14,507 nucleotides of DNA, taken from positions 1 to 14,507 of the forward strand of contig JALUIX010000028.1 in the NCBI GenBank assembly GCA_027057345.1. Reading direction: 5' to 3'. Below are positions 1 to 6,611 of this stretch, piece after piece. The first letter of the stretch is position 1. Each line of letters opens with the position of its first letter. The position numbers and the translations under genes were made by a program. The notes under the pieces are model-generated. The model searched no databases and was not told the origin of the DNA. It saw only the letters and a list, made by a program, of their open reading frames with translations. This DNA comes from S144-45 sp015494035 (GTDB taxonomy: Bacteria; Pseudomonadota; Gammaproteobacteria; Xanthomonadales; Marinicellaceae).

Positions 1-636
1 GGCATCATCGATCGGCACATTGAGGATGTCCGCGGAGCGTTTGACGATATGGGTAAGATCGTTCTGCGCGTAGAAATCCAGGCGCAGCACAATGCCGAAA
101 CGATCGCGCAGCGGCGAGGTCAGCAAGCCGGCGCGGGTGGTGGCGCCAACCAGGGTAAAGGGCGGCAGGTCCAGCTTGATGGAACGGGCTGCCGGGCCTT
201 CGCCGATCATGATGTCGATCTGGAAGTCTTCCAGCGCCGGGTAAAGGACTTCTTCCACCACCGGCGACAAGCGGTGGATTTCGTCGATAAACAGCACGTC
301 GTGCGGTTGCAGGTTGGTCAGCAGGGCCGCCAGATCGCCGGCCTTTTCCAGCACCGGCCCGGATGTTTGGCGCAGATTGACGCCCATTTCGTTGGCAATC
401 ACGTGCGCCAGTGCGGTCTTGCCCAGGCCCGGCGGGCCGACAATCAGCACGTGGTCGAGGGATTCGCCACGCCGCCTGGCCGCTTCGATAAACAGCGCCA
501 TTTGCTCCTTGACCGCCTGCTGGCCCAGGTATTCACCCAGTTTCTGCGGGCGGATGGAGGCTTCAATCAGCGCTTCGGTGCGAGACTGGCTGAAACCATC
601 AATGGCGCGTTCCTGGGGGTGGCTGAAATCATTCAT
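1..636 (-). CDS. ruvB: RuvB Holliday junction branch-migration ATPase (N-terminal part, cut by window edge)
   Basis: ATP-driven motor of the RuvAB complex, which moves Holliday junctions during recombinational repair in the cytoplasm. I translated the minus strand directly: it starts MNDFSHPQER at position 636 and stays open to the window edge, giving 212 residues. Seen: Walker A GPPGLGKT at residues 67-74, Walker B FIDEIH at 116-121, sensor 1 GATT at 164-167, and SPLRDRFG at 174-181, which carries the arginine finger in this family. About 60 percent of a normal RuvB (roughly 340 residues) is present; the end of the AAA+ lid and the winged-helix DNA-binding domain lie outside the window. The start lies 12 nt after the ruvA stop, as expected for a co-transcribed ruvAB pair. 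No frameshift is visible. Identification is certain at family level. Confidence 0.97.
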   Translation of the reverse strand, partial: MNDFSHPQERAIDGFSQSRTEALIEASIRPQKLGEYLGQQAVKEQMALFIEAARRRGESLDHVLIVGPPGLGKTALAHVIANEMGVNLRQTSGPVLEKAGDLAALLTNLQPHDVLFIDEIHRLSPVVEEVLYPALEDFQIDIMIGEGPAARSIKLDLPPFTLVGATTRAGLLTSPLRDRFGIVLRLDFYAQNDLTHIVKRSADILNVPIDDA

Positions 637-648
637 GGTGCGGACAAC

Positions 649-1248
649 TTACCCTTTTTTGCCTTGCTGCTGCAAGGCCAGGCGGATCAGGGTTTCGGCA
701 TTCTGGCCGTCTTTGGCCACCTTCTTGACCATGCGCTCGGCTTCGGCGGCCTTGTAGCCCAGTGCCACCAGCGCGCTGACGGCCTCCTTTTCTGCCGATA
801 ATGGCATGCCGGACGGCGCCGTACCGGCAGCGGCGGTAAACACCGCGTCATCCAGCCGGTCGCGCATTTCCACGATCAGGCGTTCGGCGGTTTTTTTGCC
901 GATGCCGGGAATTTTGACCAGGCCGGCCACATCGCCGTGATGAATGGCGGCGGCAAATTCGCTGGCGGTCATCACCGACAGGATCGCCAGCGCCGATTTC
1001 GCCCCGATGCCCGAGACTTTCAACAGGTTGCGAAACAGCTGCCGGTGCGATTCTTTCAGAAAGCCGTACAGGATTTGTGCATCCTCTCGCACCAGGTGAT
1101 GGGTGATGAGGGTGACTTTTTCACCGCTGTGCGGCAGTTCATAAAAGACCGACAGCGGCGCCTCGATTTCATACCCCACGCCGTTCACATCCACCAGCAC
1201 GGTGGGTGGTTCCTTCTGCAGCAAAATGCCGGAAATGCGACCGATCAT
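649..1248 (-). CDS. ruvA: RuvA Holliday junction DNA-binding subunit
   Basis: Tetrameric protein that binds the four-way junction and loads RuvB. The product is 199 residues starting MIGRISGILLQK, close to the 203 residues of the E. coli protein. Residues 1-64 are the OB-fold domain. Two helix-hairpin-helix motifs follow: LLKVSGIGAKSA at 75-86 and LVKIPGIGKKTA at 110-121. The C-terminal domain that contacts RuvB starts near residue 150 (AEKEAVSALVALGYK). The frame is open further upstream, but ATG 1248 is the family start: homology begins exactly there and the ruvC stop ends at 1250, one base before it. The upstream extension would overlap ruvC. The near-contact with ruvC suggests translational coupling. 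Confidence 0.97.
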   Translation of the reverse strand: MIGRISGILLQKEPPTVLVDVNGVGYEIEAPLSVFYELPHSGEKVTLITHHLVREDAQILYGFLKESHRQLFRNLLKVSGIGAKSALAILSVMTASEFAAAIHHGDVAGLVKIPGIGKKTAERLIVEMRDRLDDAVFTAAAGTAPSGMPLSAEKEAVSALVALGYKAAEAERMVKKVAKDGQNAETLIRLALQQQGKKG

Positions 1249-1249
1249 G

Positions 1250-1777
1250 TCAACGCCTCGAGCCGTTGTGACGGTAATAACTGGAACCCAGATTAAGGCG
1301 CGAAATGGCCCAGCGGGTGTTGGCGTGGCACAGGGCCACGGCCAGGGCATCGGCGCTGTCTGCCTGGATTTTACCCTGAATATTCAGCATCAGTCCGACC
1401 ATAAACTGCACCTGGGTTTTGGCCGCCCCGCCCTTGCCCACCACGGCTTGCTTGATGGCCTTGGGGGCGTACTCAAACACCGGCAGGTTCTGGGCCACGG
1501 CGGCGCAAATGGCCGCGCCACGCGCCTGCCCCAGTTTTAGCGCCGAGGCGGCATTGCTGGCCATGAACACATTTTCAATGGCAAACTCATCCGGCCGGTG
1601 CTGGCTGATCAGTTCAGTCAGTGTTTCAAAAATCACTTTCAGCCGGTCGGGCAACTCGCCGTTGCCGCAGCGAATGGGTTGGTGGTGTACCACGCGGGAT
1701 TGCTGCGGGCTGGCGTCGATAATGGCCACGCCAGTGATGCGCGAACCCGGGTCAATGCCCATGATGCGGGCGTTCAT
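1250..1777 (-). CDS. ruvC: RuvC Holliday junction resolvase (endodeoxyribonuclease)
   Basis: Homodimeric Mg-dependent nuclease that cuts Holliday junctions symmetrically after RuvAB migration. With the ATG at 1777 it has 175 residues. The RNase H-fold catalytic acids are all present: D9 in GIDPGSR, E68 in AIENVFMA, D140 and D143 in QADSADALAVA. The conserved block SALKLGQARGA is also intact. An in-frame GTG two codons upstream (1783) is an alternative start; I prefer the ATG because the family begins only a few residues before GIDPGSR. No convincing Shine-Dalgarno is seen before either start. It lies about 50 nt downstream of yebC and is followed almost without gap by ruvA, so it is probably co-transcribed with both. 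Confidence 0.96.
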   Translation of the reverse strand: MNARIMGIDPGSRITGVAIIDASPQQSRVVHHQPIRCGNGELPDRLKVIFETLTELISQHRPDEFAIENVFMASNAASALKLGQARGAAICAAVAQNLPVFEYAPKAIKQAVVGKGGAAKTQVQFMVGLMLNIQGKIQADSADALAVALCHANTRWAISRLNLGSSYYRHNGSRR

Positions 1778-1830
1778 GGACACAGGCTGGCCCGTGCCGG
1801 AGGAGAGTCAGGTGCCAGCAAGTACGGCAT

Positions 1831-2568
1831 TTATTCGTAAGCCTCTGCTGGAATGGCCGCGTTGTGGTAGACATTCTGGGTGTCATCCAGGTCTTCCAGC
1901 ACGTCCAGAAACTTCAGGATCTTCTGTGCCGATTCCACATCCAGATCCACCTCCAGACTGGCGCGCATGGTCACTTCCGACTCGGCCGGTTCCAGCCCGG
2001 CGGCGTTTAAGGCTTCCACCACGGCCACAAAATCCTGCGGAGTGGTGATGACCTCGATGGAGCCGTCTTCTTCGGTGACCACGTCTTCGGCACCGGCTTC
2101 CAGCGCCGCTTCCATGATGGCGTCTTCATCCGCGCCCGGGGCAAAACTGACGACGCCAATCTTGTTGAACAGGTAACTGACCGAACCGTCCGTGCCCAGG
2201 TTGCCGCCGTGCTTGGAAAAGGCATGCCGCACTTCGGAAACGGTGCGGTTTTTGTTGTCGGTGACGCAGTCCACCAACACCGCGACCCCGCCGGGTGCAT
2301 AGCCTTCGTAGGTGATTTCCTCGTAACTGACGCCTTCCAGCTCGCCAGTGGCTTTCTTGATGGCCCGTTCAACGGTGTCCTTGGGCATGTTGGCACTGGC
2401 CGCCTTGTCCAGGGCCAGGCGCAAGCGCGGGTTGGCTTCCGGGTCGCCACCGCCCTGACGCGCGGCCACGGTGATTTCGCGAATCAAACGGGTAAAAATC
2501 TTGCCACGCTTGGCATCCTGCGCCTTTTTGCGGTGCTGGATATTGGCCCACTTACTGTGTCCTGCCAT
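1831..2568 (-). CDS. yebC: YebC/TACO1-family protein (YebC/PmpR regulator or translation factor)
   Basis: Cytoplasmic protein of the conserved YebC/PmpR/TACO1 family, described in different bacteria as a DNA-binding regulator and, more recently, as a factor that helps ribosomes on difficult sequences. The role here cannot be decided from sequence. It has 245 residues, the usual length. It opens with the family signature MAGHSKWANIQHRK (1-14), followed by KAQDAKRGKIFTRLIREI and, further on, YEGYAPGGVA and SVSYLFNKIG. Start 2568 has a clear AAGGAG seven bases upstream. It heads the yebC-ruvC-ruvA-ruvB order common in gamma- and betaproteobacteria. The acidic C-terminal half is typical. I found no LexA-like box ahead of it, so SOS control of this unit is not supported by the sequence. 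Confidence 0.95.
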   Translation of the reverse strand: MAGHSKWANIQHRKKAQDAKRGKIFTRLIREITVAARQGGGDPEANPRLRLALDKAASANMPKDTVERAIKKATGELEGVSYEEITYEGYAPGGVAVLVDCVTDNKNRTVSEVRHAFSKHGGNLGTDGSVSYLFNKIGVVSFAPGADEDAIMEAALEAGAEDVVTEEDGSIEVITTPQDFVAVVEALNAAGLEPAESEVTMRASLEVDLDVESAQKILKFLDVLEDLDDTQNVYHNAAIPAEAYE

Positions 2569-2597
2569 GAAATAACTCCTTCAAACCAAATGCTTTT

Positions 2598-2626
2598 ATT
2601 GTAACTGAAAAGCCTACTTGGGAAGC
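2598..2626 (-). promoter_or_regulatory. Possible promoter of the yebC-ruvCAB unit
   Basis: On the minus strand a TACAAT (2603-2598) matches the sigma-70 -10 consensus in five of six bases and sits about 30 nt before the yebC start, with AAGGAG between. The expected -35 position (2621-2626) reads GCTTCC, a poor match. The outer end of the palindromic element at 2610-2790 covers the -35 zone, so that element may influence expression. This is pattern matching only. Confidence 0.4.
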
Positions 2627-2790
2627 TTTGATTGAATCAGGACTAAGCAGATTATGCCTGAAATGTTCGAGAACAAGGCGAAGTTCGCAGCTAATAGCGG
2701 GCTATTGGTAAGGAGTTCAACGCAGTTACCGGACATTCCAGGTGTGAGAAGCGAGTTCATGATTCGACCAGAGCGTCCCTTGCGTGGCTC
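2610..2790. repeat. Long imperfect palindrome, MITE-like or structured non-coding element
   Basis: The 334-base gap between yebC and the methyltransferase gene has no credible gene. It is dominated by an imperfect inverted repeat centred at 2699/2700. The core is AATAGC-GG-GCTATT (2693-2706). Pairing continues outward in register: GCCTGAAATGT (2656-2666) faces ACCTGGAATGT on the other strand, GAATCA (2634-2639) faces TGATTC (2760-2765), and GCTTTGATT (2625-2633) faces GCTCTGGTC on the other strand. By hand count roughly 47 of 82 positions between 2617 and 2698 match their mirror, against about 20 expected by chance. A weaker match continues to about 2610 and 2790 with one single-base gap. No target-site duplication is obvious. 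Positions 2791-2902 hold only the leader of the next gene. No second copy occurs in this window, so the repeat status is inferred. Confidence 0.6.
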
Positions 2791-2902
2791 CGGGCTCCTT
2801 GCCGGGCCGAATCGCAAAAAATCCAAAGGGAAACTGGCAAAGTGGCCCACCGGAAGAAGCAAAATGCCGTAGAATTTGAACTTTCACTAAGGTGCTCCAC
2901 CC

Positions 2903-4036
2903 ATGGAACTGTCGCATTCATTAAGGCGCTTGCAAAAAAGCCTGAAAAGCCACCTGAGTCATTTTCAGGAACAAGGCGATTTACACGTTGTTGGGCTTAA
3001 AGAGGAGTTGGCAAAGTGGGTTCCTGAAATAGACGAGGACAAGTTTGTTAAAGCGTATTTGCACGATATTCTTCAGGCTTTACAGGACGCCCTGTCCTCC
3101 TCAATAGAAGATAGAAAAATCACGAGTCAACTGCTGGAGTCCGCAGTTGTTTATCTGGATCATCTCGCACACTGGCAAGATTCTGATAACTCCACCATAG
3201 GGGCCATCAGAGATGGTTCAATACCCTGGCATGAAATTAAACCTTTTGTTCGCGACTCTCAGGACTGGTACGCAGGTTTTTATGCAAAGCAAAATGAAAA
3301 ATGCCGTTTACTTATGGAAGCCGACAGGCTAAAAATTGAGGAAGCCAGTCGGAGCAACAGCCAGCAATATGAAATTCCATTAGCCTTCAACCCGGAGAAA
3401 CTTCGAATCCAGCAATGGTTTCGTAAGAAAGGAGTGGTTTCACTGGTAGAGTCGTTGCTTCCGGTATTGCAGCAAGTCTTACCGGAAACCCGCTTAAACT
3501 GGTTGGACATAGGCTGTGGTGCAGGGCGTTTGACCAATGCTGTTAATCTGGAGCACTATGAACTTGACCGGTGGCAAGTGATTGGTTGTGATTTGCAGAA
3601 AGACCGAATCATAAAGGCCAATTTGATGGCGGCAAAAAACCGTCGCTATTTCGATTCATCCGTTGAAGCGCTGTTGGAAAGCGGGAGATTGAACAGCAAC
3701 CAGATTGGACTGGTATCCATGTTCGAGTTTATCGAACACCTTGAAGACCCATTAAAGGTTATCACTGGCTTTAGCCAGATGGGGTTGCCAGCCATTGTCA
3801 TTGGAACGCCTTATAAACAAAGATTCGGTGCGCCTGTTTGTTTTCATCCAGACCCTGTGCACCTGTGGGGCTTTTCCCGGAAAGCCGTTGAAAAAATGTT
3901 CATCAAAGCAGGATATCAAGTGTTTTACTCCAGTGTGGCCAGGATTGGTGCTTATCACAAAGGACTTAACTGGTTATCCATGGTGGCTTTATCTCCACAA
4001 GTGAAGTGTTTGGTGGCGGAGGAATTCAAAGCATAA
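2903..4036 (+). CDS. Class I SAM-dependent methyltransferase with a long unknown N-terminal region
   Basis: Predicted S-adenosylmethionine methyltransferase of 377 residues; substrate unknown. The Rossmann-type catalytic domain occupies about residues 180-345: motif I LDIGCGAGR (201-209), the acidic end of strand 2 at D230 (VIGCD), motif IV region SMFEFIEHLEDP (272-283), TPYKQR (302-307) and HPDPVHLWGFSRKAVEKMF (315-333), an arrangement typical of the Methyltransf_23/UbiG-like group. Residues 1-180 are mostly helical and charged, and I do not recognise them. No signal peptide or membrane segment is seen. The start has AAGGTG eight bases upstream. Base composition is AT-richer than the neighbouring core genes, suggesting acquisition. 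It is the first of three rightward genes that include a sulfotransferase-like protein, so modification of a glycan or small molecule is possible but unproven. Confidence 0.8.
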   Translation: MELSHSLRRLQKSLKSHLSHFQEQGDLHVVGLKEELAKWVPEIDEDKFVKAYLHDILQALQDALSSSIEDRKITSQLLESAVVYLDHLAHWQDSDNSTIGAIRDGSIPWHEIKPFVRDSQDWYAGFYAKQNEKCRLLMEADRLKIEEASRSNSQQYEIPLAFNPEKLRIQQWFRKKGVVSLVESLLPVLQQVLPETRLNWLDIGCGAGRLTNAVNLEHYELDRWQVIGCDLQKDRIIKANLMAAKNRRYFDSSVEALLESGRLNSNQIGLVSMFEFIEHLEDPLKVITGFSQMGLPAIVIGTPYKQRFGAPVCFHPDPVHLWGFSRKAVEKMFIKAGYQVFYSSVARIGAYHKGLNWLSMVALSPQVKCLVAEEFKA

Positions 4037-4147
4037 TCATGAAGCAGCTCAGGTGAAATAAAATCACATAAAAAAGAAAAAACAGTGACCGGCTCAGCTC
4101 GGATGATCGTCTTTACCTACACGAAGAAACTATTTAGAGGGTATCTC

Positions 4148-4936
4148 ATGAAAAAGATTTATTTGTTATTCGGTCTGGCTGCTATCGGCTTTTCAGGGCT
4201 GGCAAGCGCGCAGTGTTCGGTTACCAACCTTAATGCCTGGAGTGTGGTTAATAATACTCCGACCTCTGAAAATGGGTTTGGCACATCTCTGGATGTGACG
4301 GCGGCAGCCGCTATGGCTGGCACAACATGTGGTCTTGATATTAAGACTATTGTGACTAATTCAGGAGCAACAGGTGGTGACTCTGACAAACCTTACGTTA
4401 TCGATGATTCACCAGCTGGTGAGTCACGATTCCGCGCAGCGTTTTGCGTTAATGCAAATAACATGACAATTCCAGGAACCGGCCAATTTCGAAAAGCGAA
4501 GTTCCATGTTGCCCAGTGTTCTGCTGGAACCTGTGAAGGCGGTAACGTGACCGTTTGGCGGTTAGTCAATCTAGACACAACGGGTAATACCAATAATATT
4601 GGGATTGAATTCTGGGTTCGGGATGACAACTTGCCGGGAACAAACCCACGTTTGAAAAAGCGTAAGTTCAGTTTTGATATTCCAGACAACGCACCAACCC
4701 GGGTGGAGTATGACCTTAATATAGCCAATGGCACCATGGATGTTTGGGTAGATGGCGTGCAGCAAACGCTGCCTGCGGAGTTTTCTTCTCTCGCATTAAC
4801 ACCTTGGCAAGCTGGCATACAGCGGGCACGTCTTGGTTTTATTGAGCGTCGTTCATCAATTCCGGAAAATCAGCATTATTACATTGACGAATATGAAAGT
4901 CGCCGCCAAACATATATTGGTGGGACTTGTAACTAA
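4148..4936 (+). CDS. Secreted beta-rich protein of unknown function, possibly lectin/LamG-like
   Basis: Exported protein of 262 residues. It begins with a clear Sec signal peptide, MKKIYLLFGLAAIGFSGLASA, with probable cleavage after ASA at residue 21. The start at 4148 has AGAGGG six bases upstream; the open frame upstream of it (from 4085) has no signal peptide and no ribosome binding site. The mature part is rich in short beta-type segments, for example VTVWRLVN, IGIEFWVRDD, KFSFDIPD, RVEYDLN and TMDVWVDG, ending in a DEY segment. This layout resembles concanavalin/LamG-like beta sandwiches, but I see no diagnostic motif. Six cysteines (23, 61, 100, 124, 129, 261) could form three disulfides in the periplasm or outside the cell. 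A strong terminator follows 21 bases after the stop. Function unknown. Confidence 0.75.
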   Translation: MKKIYLLFGLAAIGFSGLASAQCSVTNLNAWSVVNNTPTSENGFGTSLDVTAAAAMAGTTCGLDIKTIVTNSGATGGDSDKPYVIDDSPAGESRFRAAFCVNANNMTIPGTGQFRKAKFHVAQCSAGTCEGGNVTVWRLVNLDTTGNTNNIGIEFWVRDDNLPGTNPRLKKRKFSFDIPDNAPTRVEYDLNIANGTMDVWVDGVQQTLPAEFSSLALTPWQAGIQRARLGFIERRSSIPENQHYYIDEYESRRQTYIGGTCN

Positions 4937-4957
4937 GTCAGTCAAACAAAACCTAAC

Positions 4958-4985
4958 AAAGCCACCGTTTCGGTGGCTTTTTTTT
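4958..4985 (+). terminator. Rho-independent terminator after the secreted-protein gene
   Basis: Perfect 10-bp stem AAAGCCACCG / CGGTGGCTTT (4958-4967 with 4971-4980) with a TTT loop and a tract of eight T. It begins 21 bases after the stop of the secreted-protein gene and ends only 15 bases before the ATG of the next gene on the same strand. That next gene must therefore depend on read-through or on a promoter inside the upstream gene. Confidence 0.9.
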
Positions 4986-5000
4986 CGCAAGCAGAAGACC

Positions 5001-5828
5001 ATGTCAGTCATAACGCTAAATGAAATTCTATCCGGGGATCTCCGCCCCGTGCTGCCGCCTAAATACAACCTCGTGTTTATCCATCAATACAAGTCATATG
5101 GCTCCACATTTTCTTACCTGTTAGCCAAGAATTACCGCCCTGAATCAATCATGCATATGAATGCAGACCAGCTGAACTCCAATCAACGATCCTGTTTGAG
5201 AAAGAATAACAAGCAATTCAGGGTGGTGTTCGGTCATTTGATGTTGCAAGACTGCCTTATTAAAGACAATGGCTGGGATAAAACGCTGGTGATCAGTCTG
5301 GTCAGGGAGCCGGTCAGCAGGATTGTCTCTTATTACAATTACATCCTGACAAAAAAGAATCACCAGTTGCATGAACAGATAAAAAGGATGAGCTTTTCCG
5401 AATTCATAAGATCAGGCTGTGCGGTAGACATTGAAAACGGGCAGACAAAAAGATTGTCGGCCAGAAGGGAGAAAGAGCTCAGGGTAGATGAACAAGGAGA
5501 GGAAGATATTTTTTGTGAAATAAAAAATCGCGTTAGCCTGCTGTTGCCAGCAGAAGAGTTTGACTCGATTCTATTGGCTTTGAAGAAACACTTGGGGTGG
5601 ACAGATATTTACTATAAGGTCAGGAATCGCTCACAGCCTCATATTAAGCCGCAAAATATTTCCAGCGAAGACCGATCTCTGATTTTCCAGAAAAACCAGC
5701 TGGATAAAAAGCTATATAGTCACGCCAATGAGGTTGCGCAGAGCTTGCTCAGAGAAAGCAAGATAACGACGACAGATAAGGTGGTTTTCAAATTCAAAAA
5801 CCGGTTCTGGGGTTGGCTGGTTTCATGA
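5001..5828 (+). CDS. Sulfotransferase-like P-loop protein
   Basis: Predicted PAPS-dependent sulfotransferase of the Sulfotransfer_2-like superfamily (relatives of carbohydrate 2-O-sulfotransferases), 275 residues, probably acting on a glycan. Seen: the 5'-phosphosulfate-binding loop region LVFIHQYKSYGSTF (24-37), equivalent to the usual FIHIPKTGGTS with the lysine kept at 31; VFGHLML (76-82), equivalent to the GH element; the 3'-phosphate-binding motif SLVREPVSRIVSYYNY (99-114); and NGQTKRLS (146-153), matching the family's N-Q-T-R-L block. The loop is divergent (QYKSYGST), so catalysis is likely but not assured. The frame is open from 4833, but ATG 5001 is chosen because the family fold begins shortly after it; the upstream part would overlap the previous gene and cross the terminator. 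The ribosome binding site is weak (AGAAGA, close to the ATG). AT-rich like its neighbours. Confidence 0.75.
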   Translation: MSVITLNEILSGDLRPVLPPKYNLVFIHQYKSYGSTFSYLLAKNYRPESIMHMNADQLNSNQRSCLRKNNKQFRVVFGHLMLQDCLIKDNGWDKTLVISLVREPVSRIVSYYNYILTKKNHQLHEQIKRMSFSEFIRSGCAVDIENGQTKRLSARREKELRVDEQGEEDIFCEIKNRVSLLLPAEEFDSILLALKKHLGWTDIYYKVRNRSQPHIKPQNISSEDRSLIFQKNQLDKKLYSHANEVAQSLLRESKITTTDKVVFKFKNRFWGWLVS

Positions 5829-5860
5829 AGCCCTGGCAAGGTCTTGCCAGGGCTTTCATT
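5828..5860 (+). terminator. Strong hairpin terminator overlapping the sulfotransferase stop
   Basis: Perfect 13-bp inverted repeat AAGCCCTGGCAAG / CTTGCCAGGGCTT (5828-5840 and 5843-5855) separated by two bases; the innermost pairs must open to form a loop. The first base is the last base of the stop codon. The T-tail after it is short (TTT then CATTT). It lies between two convergent genes and may end transcription from both sides, although the minus-strand side lacks a T-run. Confidence 0.75.
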
Positions 5861-5876
5861 TGAGTTAAGGCTGTGC

Positions 5877-6590
5877 TCAGTTAACTGGAATTAAGGGGCT
5901 GACTGTCCGGATCGTGACGTGCTCAAAACAGTTAGTCGGTGGGGCTGGCGGGTTGTCAACCAGATGTTCCGTTCTAACTATCCATTTTACGTAAGACGCC
6001 CCAGTCAAATCTATGCTAGTCGTGGATTCCGCTAATGAATAACCGATGTAGACGTCAGGCTCGTGGTTGTAGAGGACTGGCGTGGAGTTCTGATCCGCAT
6101 AGTGCCTGCCCGTATTGGCGGTAATGGCCATAATGGTCTGGTCTGCAAAATAGGTTTTCAAACGTGTCTTACTGCGGGTATACGTAAAAATGGGTTGAGG
6201 CGGCCATGGACCTGCAAATGAGCCAACAAAAGATTTGCCAGATATTGTTGCTGTTGTCCCATTAATTTCAAATTGCCGCATTTGTTCAGGAAATAAATTT
6301 GTTGGCGCACAGAATTCTTCTCCAACGGTGGAATCCCATGCGGTTGCCGATTTATCTGAGACGGAATTGTTTTTTGAGTCAAAACGGTGAGTGGCTTGAG
6401 TAAAAGACAGCTTATCCAGCAGCCCTCTGCCTACATCGCTGGTCGCGATTTGCACGACTGTTCCGTCCTCGTAAACCTTCTGATAGAGTCCTTGCCCGAC
6501 TTTGTTATAGCTTTCATTGATATTCTCAGCATGGGCAGAGCAGGTTATCAACAGGGCGAGTATCAAACAATTAATAGCAGTAAACTTCAT
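5877..6590 (-). CDS. Secreted protein of unknown function
   Basis: Exported protein of 237 residues that I do not recognise. Signal peptide MKFTAINCLILALLITCSAHA with probable cleavage after AHA at residue 21; the LITC-S stretch is a poor lipobox, so a lipoprotein is less likely. The mature part starts ENINESYNKVGQGLYQKVYEDG, has a proline/aromatic patch GPWPPQPIFTYT (128-139) and two cysteines (94 and 221) that could form one disulfide. The start at 6590 is chosen because AAGGAG lies six bases upstream; an adjacent ATG at 6593 is only three bases from it. An open extension to 6644 runs through a perfect hairpin and would destroy the signal peptide. The gene is convergent with the sulfotransferase and has an unusual leader with an inverted repeat and a C10 tract. 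AT-rich composition suggests it belongs with the accessory block. Confidence 0.7.
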   Translation of the reverse strand: MKFTAINCLILALLITCSAHAENINESYNKVGQGLYQKVYEDGTVVQIATSDVGRGLLDKLSFTQATHRFDSKNNSVSDKSATAWDSTVGEEFCAPTNLFPEQMRQFEINGTTATISGKSFVGSFAGPWPPQPIFTYTRSKTRLKTYFADQTIMAITANTGRHYADQNSTPVLYNHEPDVYIGYSLAESTTSIDLTGASYVKWIVRTEHLVDNPPAPPTNCFEHVTIRTVSPLIPVN

Positions 6591-6611
6591 CATGATCTCC
6601 TTTTTGGGTGT

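Noticed and set aside
1784..1830. SOS box or separate promoter before ruvC
   Set aside because: No CTGT-N8-ACAG and no convincing -35/-10 pair in the short yebC-ruvC gap.
2614..2872. Small open frames on both strands in the yebC-methyltransferase gap
   Set aside because: They overlap the imperfect palindrome, have no ribosome binding site, and are explained by the symmetric repeat rather than by protein coding.
4085..4147. Upstream extension of the secreted protein (start at 4085)
   Set aside because: It would hide the signal peptide behind 21 residues and lacks a ribosome binding site, whereas 4148 has AGAGGG at correct distance.
4833..5000. Upstream extension of the sulfotransferase-like protein into the previous gene
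   Set aside because: The stretch overlaps the previous gene in another frame and includes the terminator hairpin; the family fold needs nothing before 5001.
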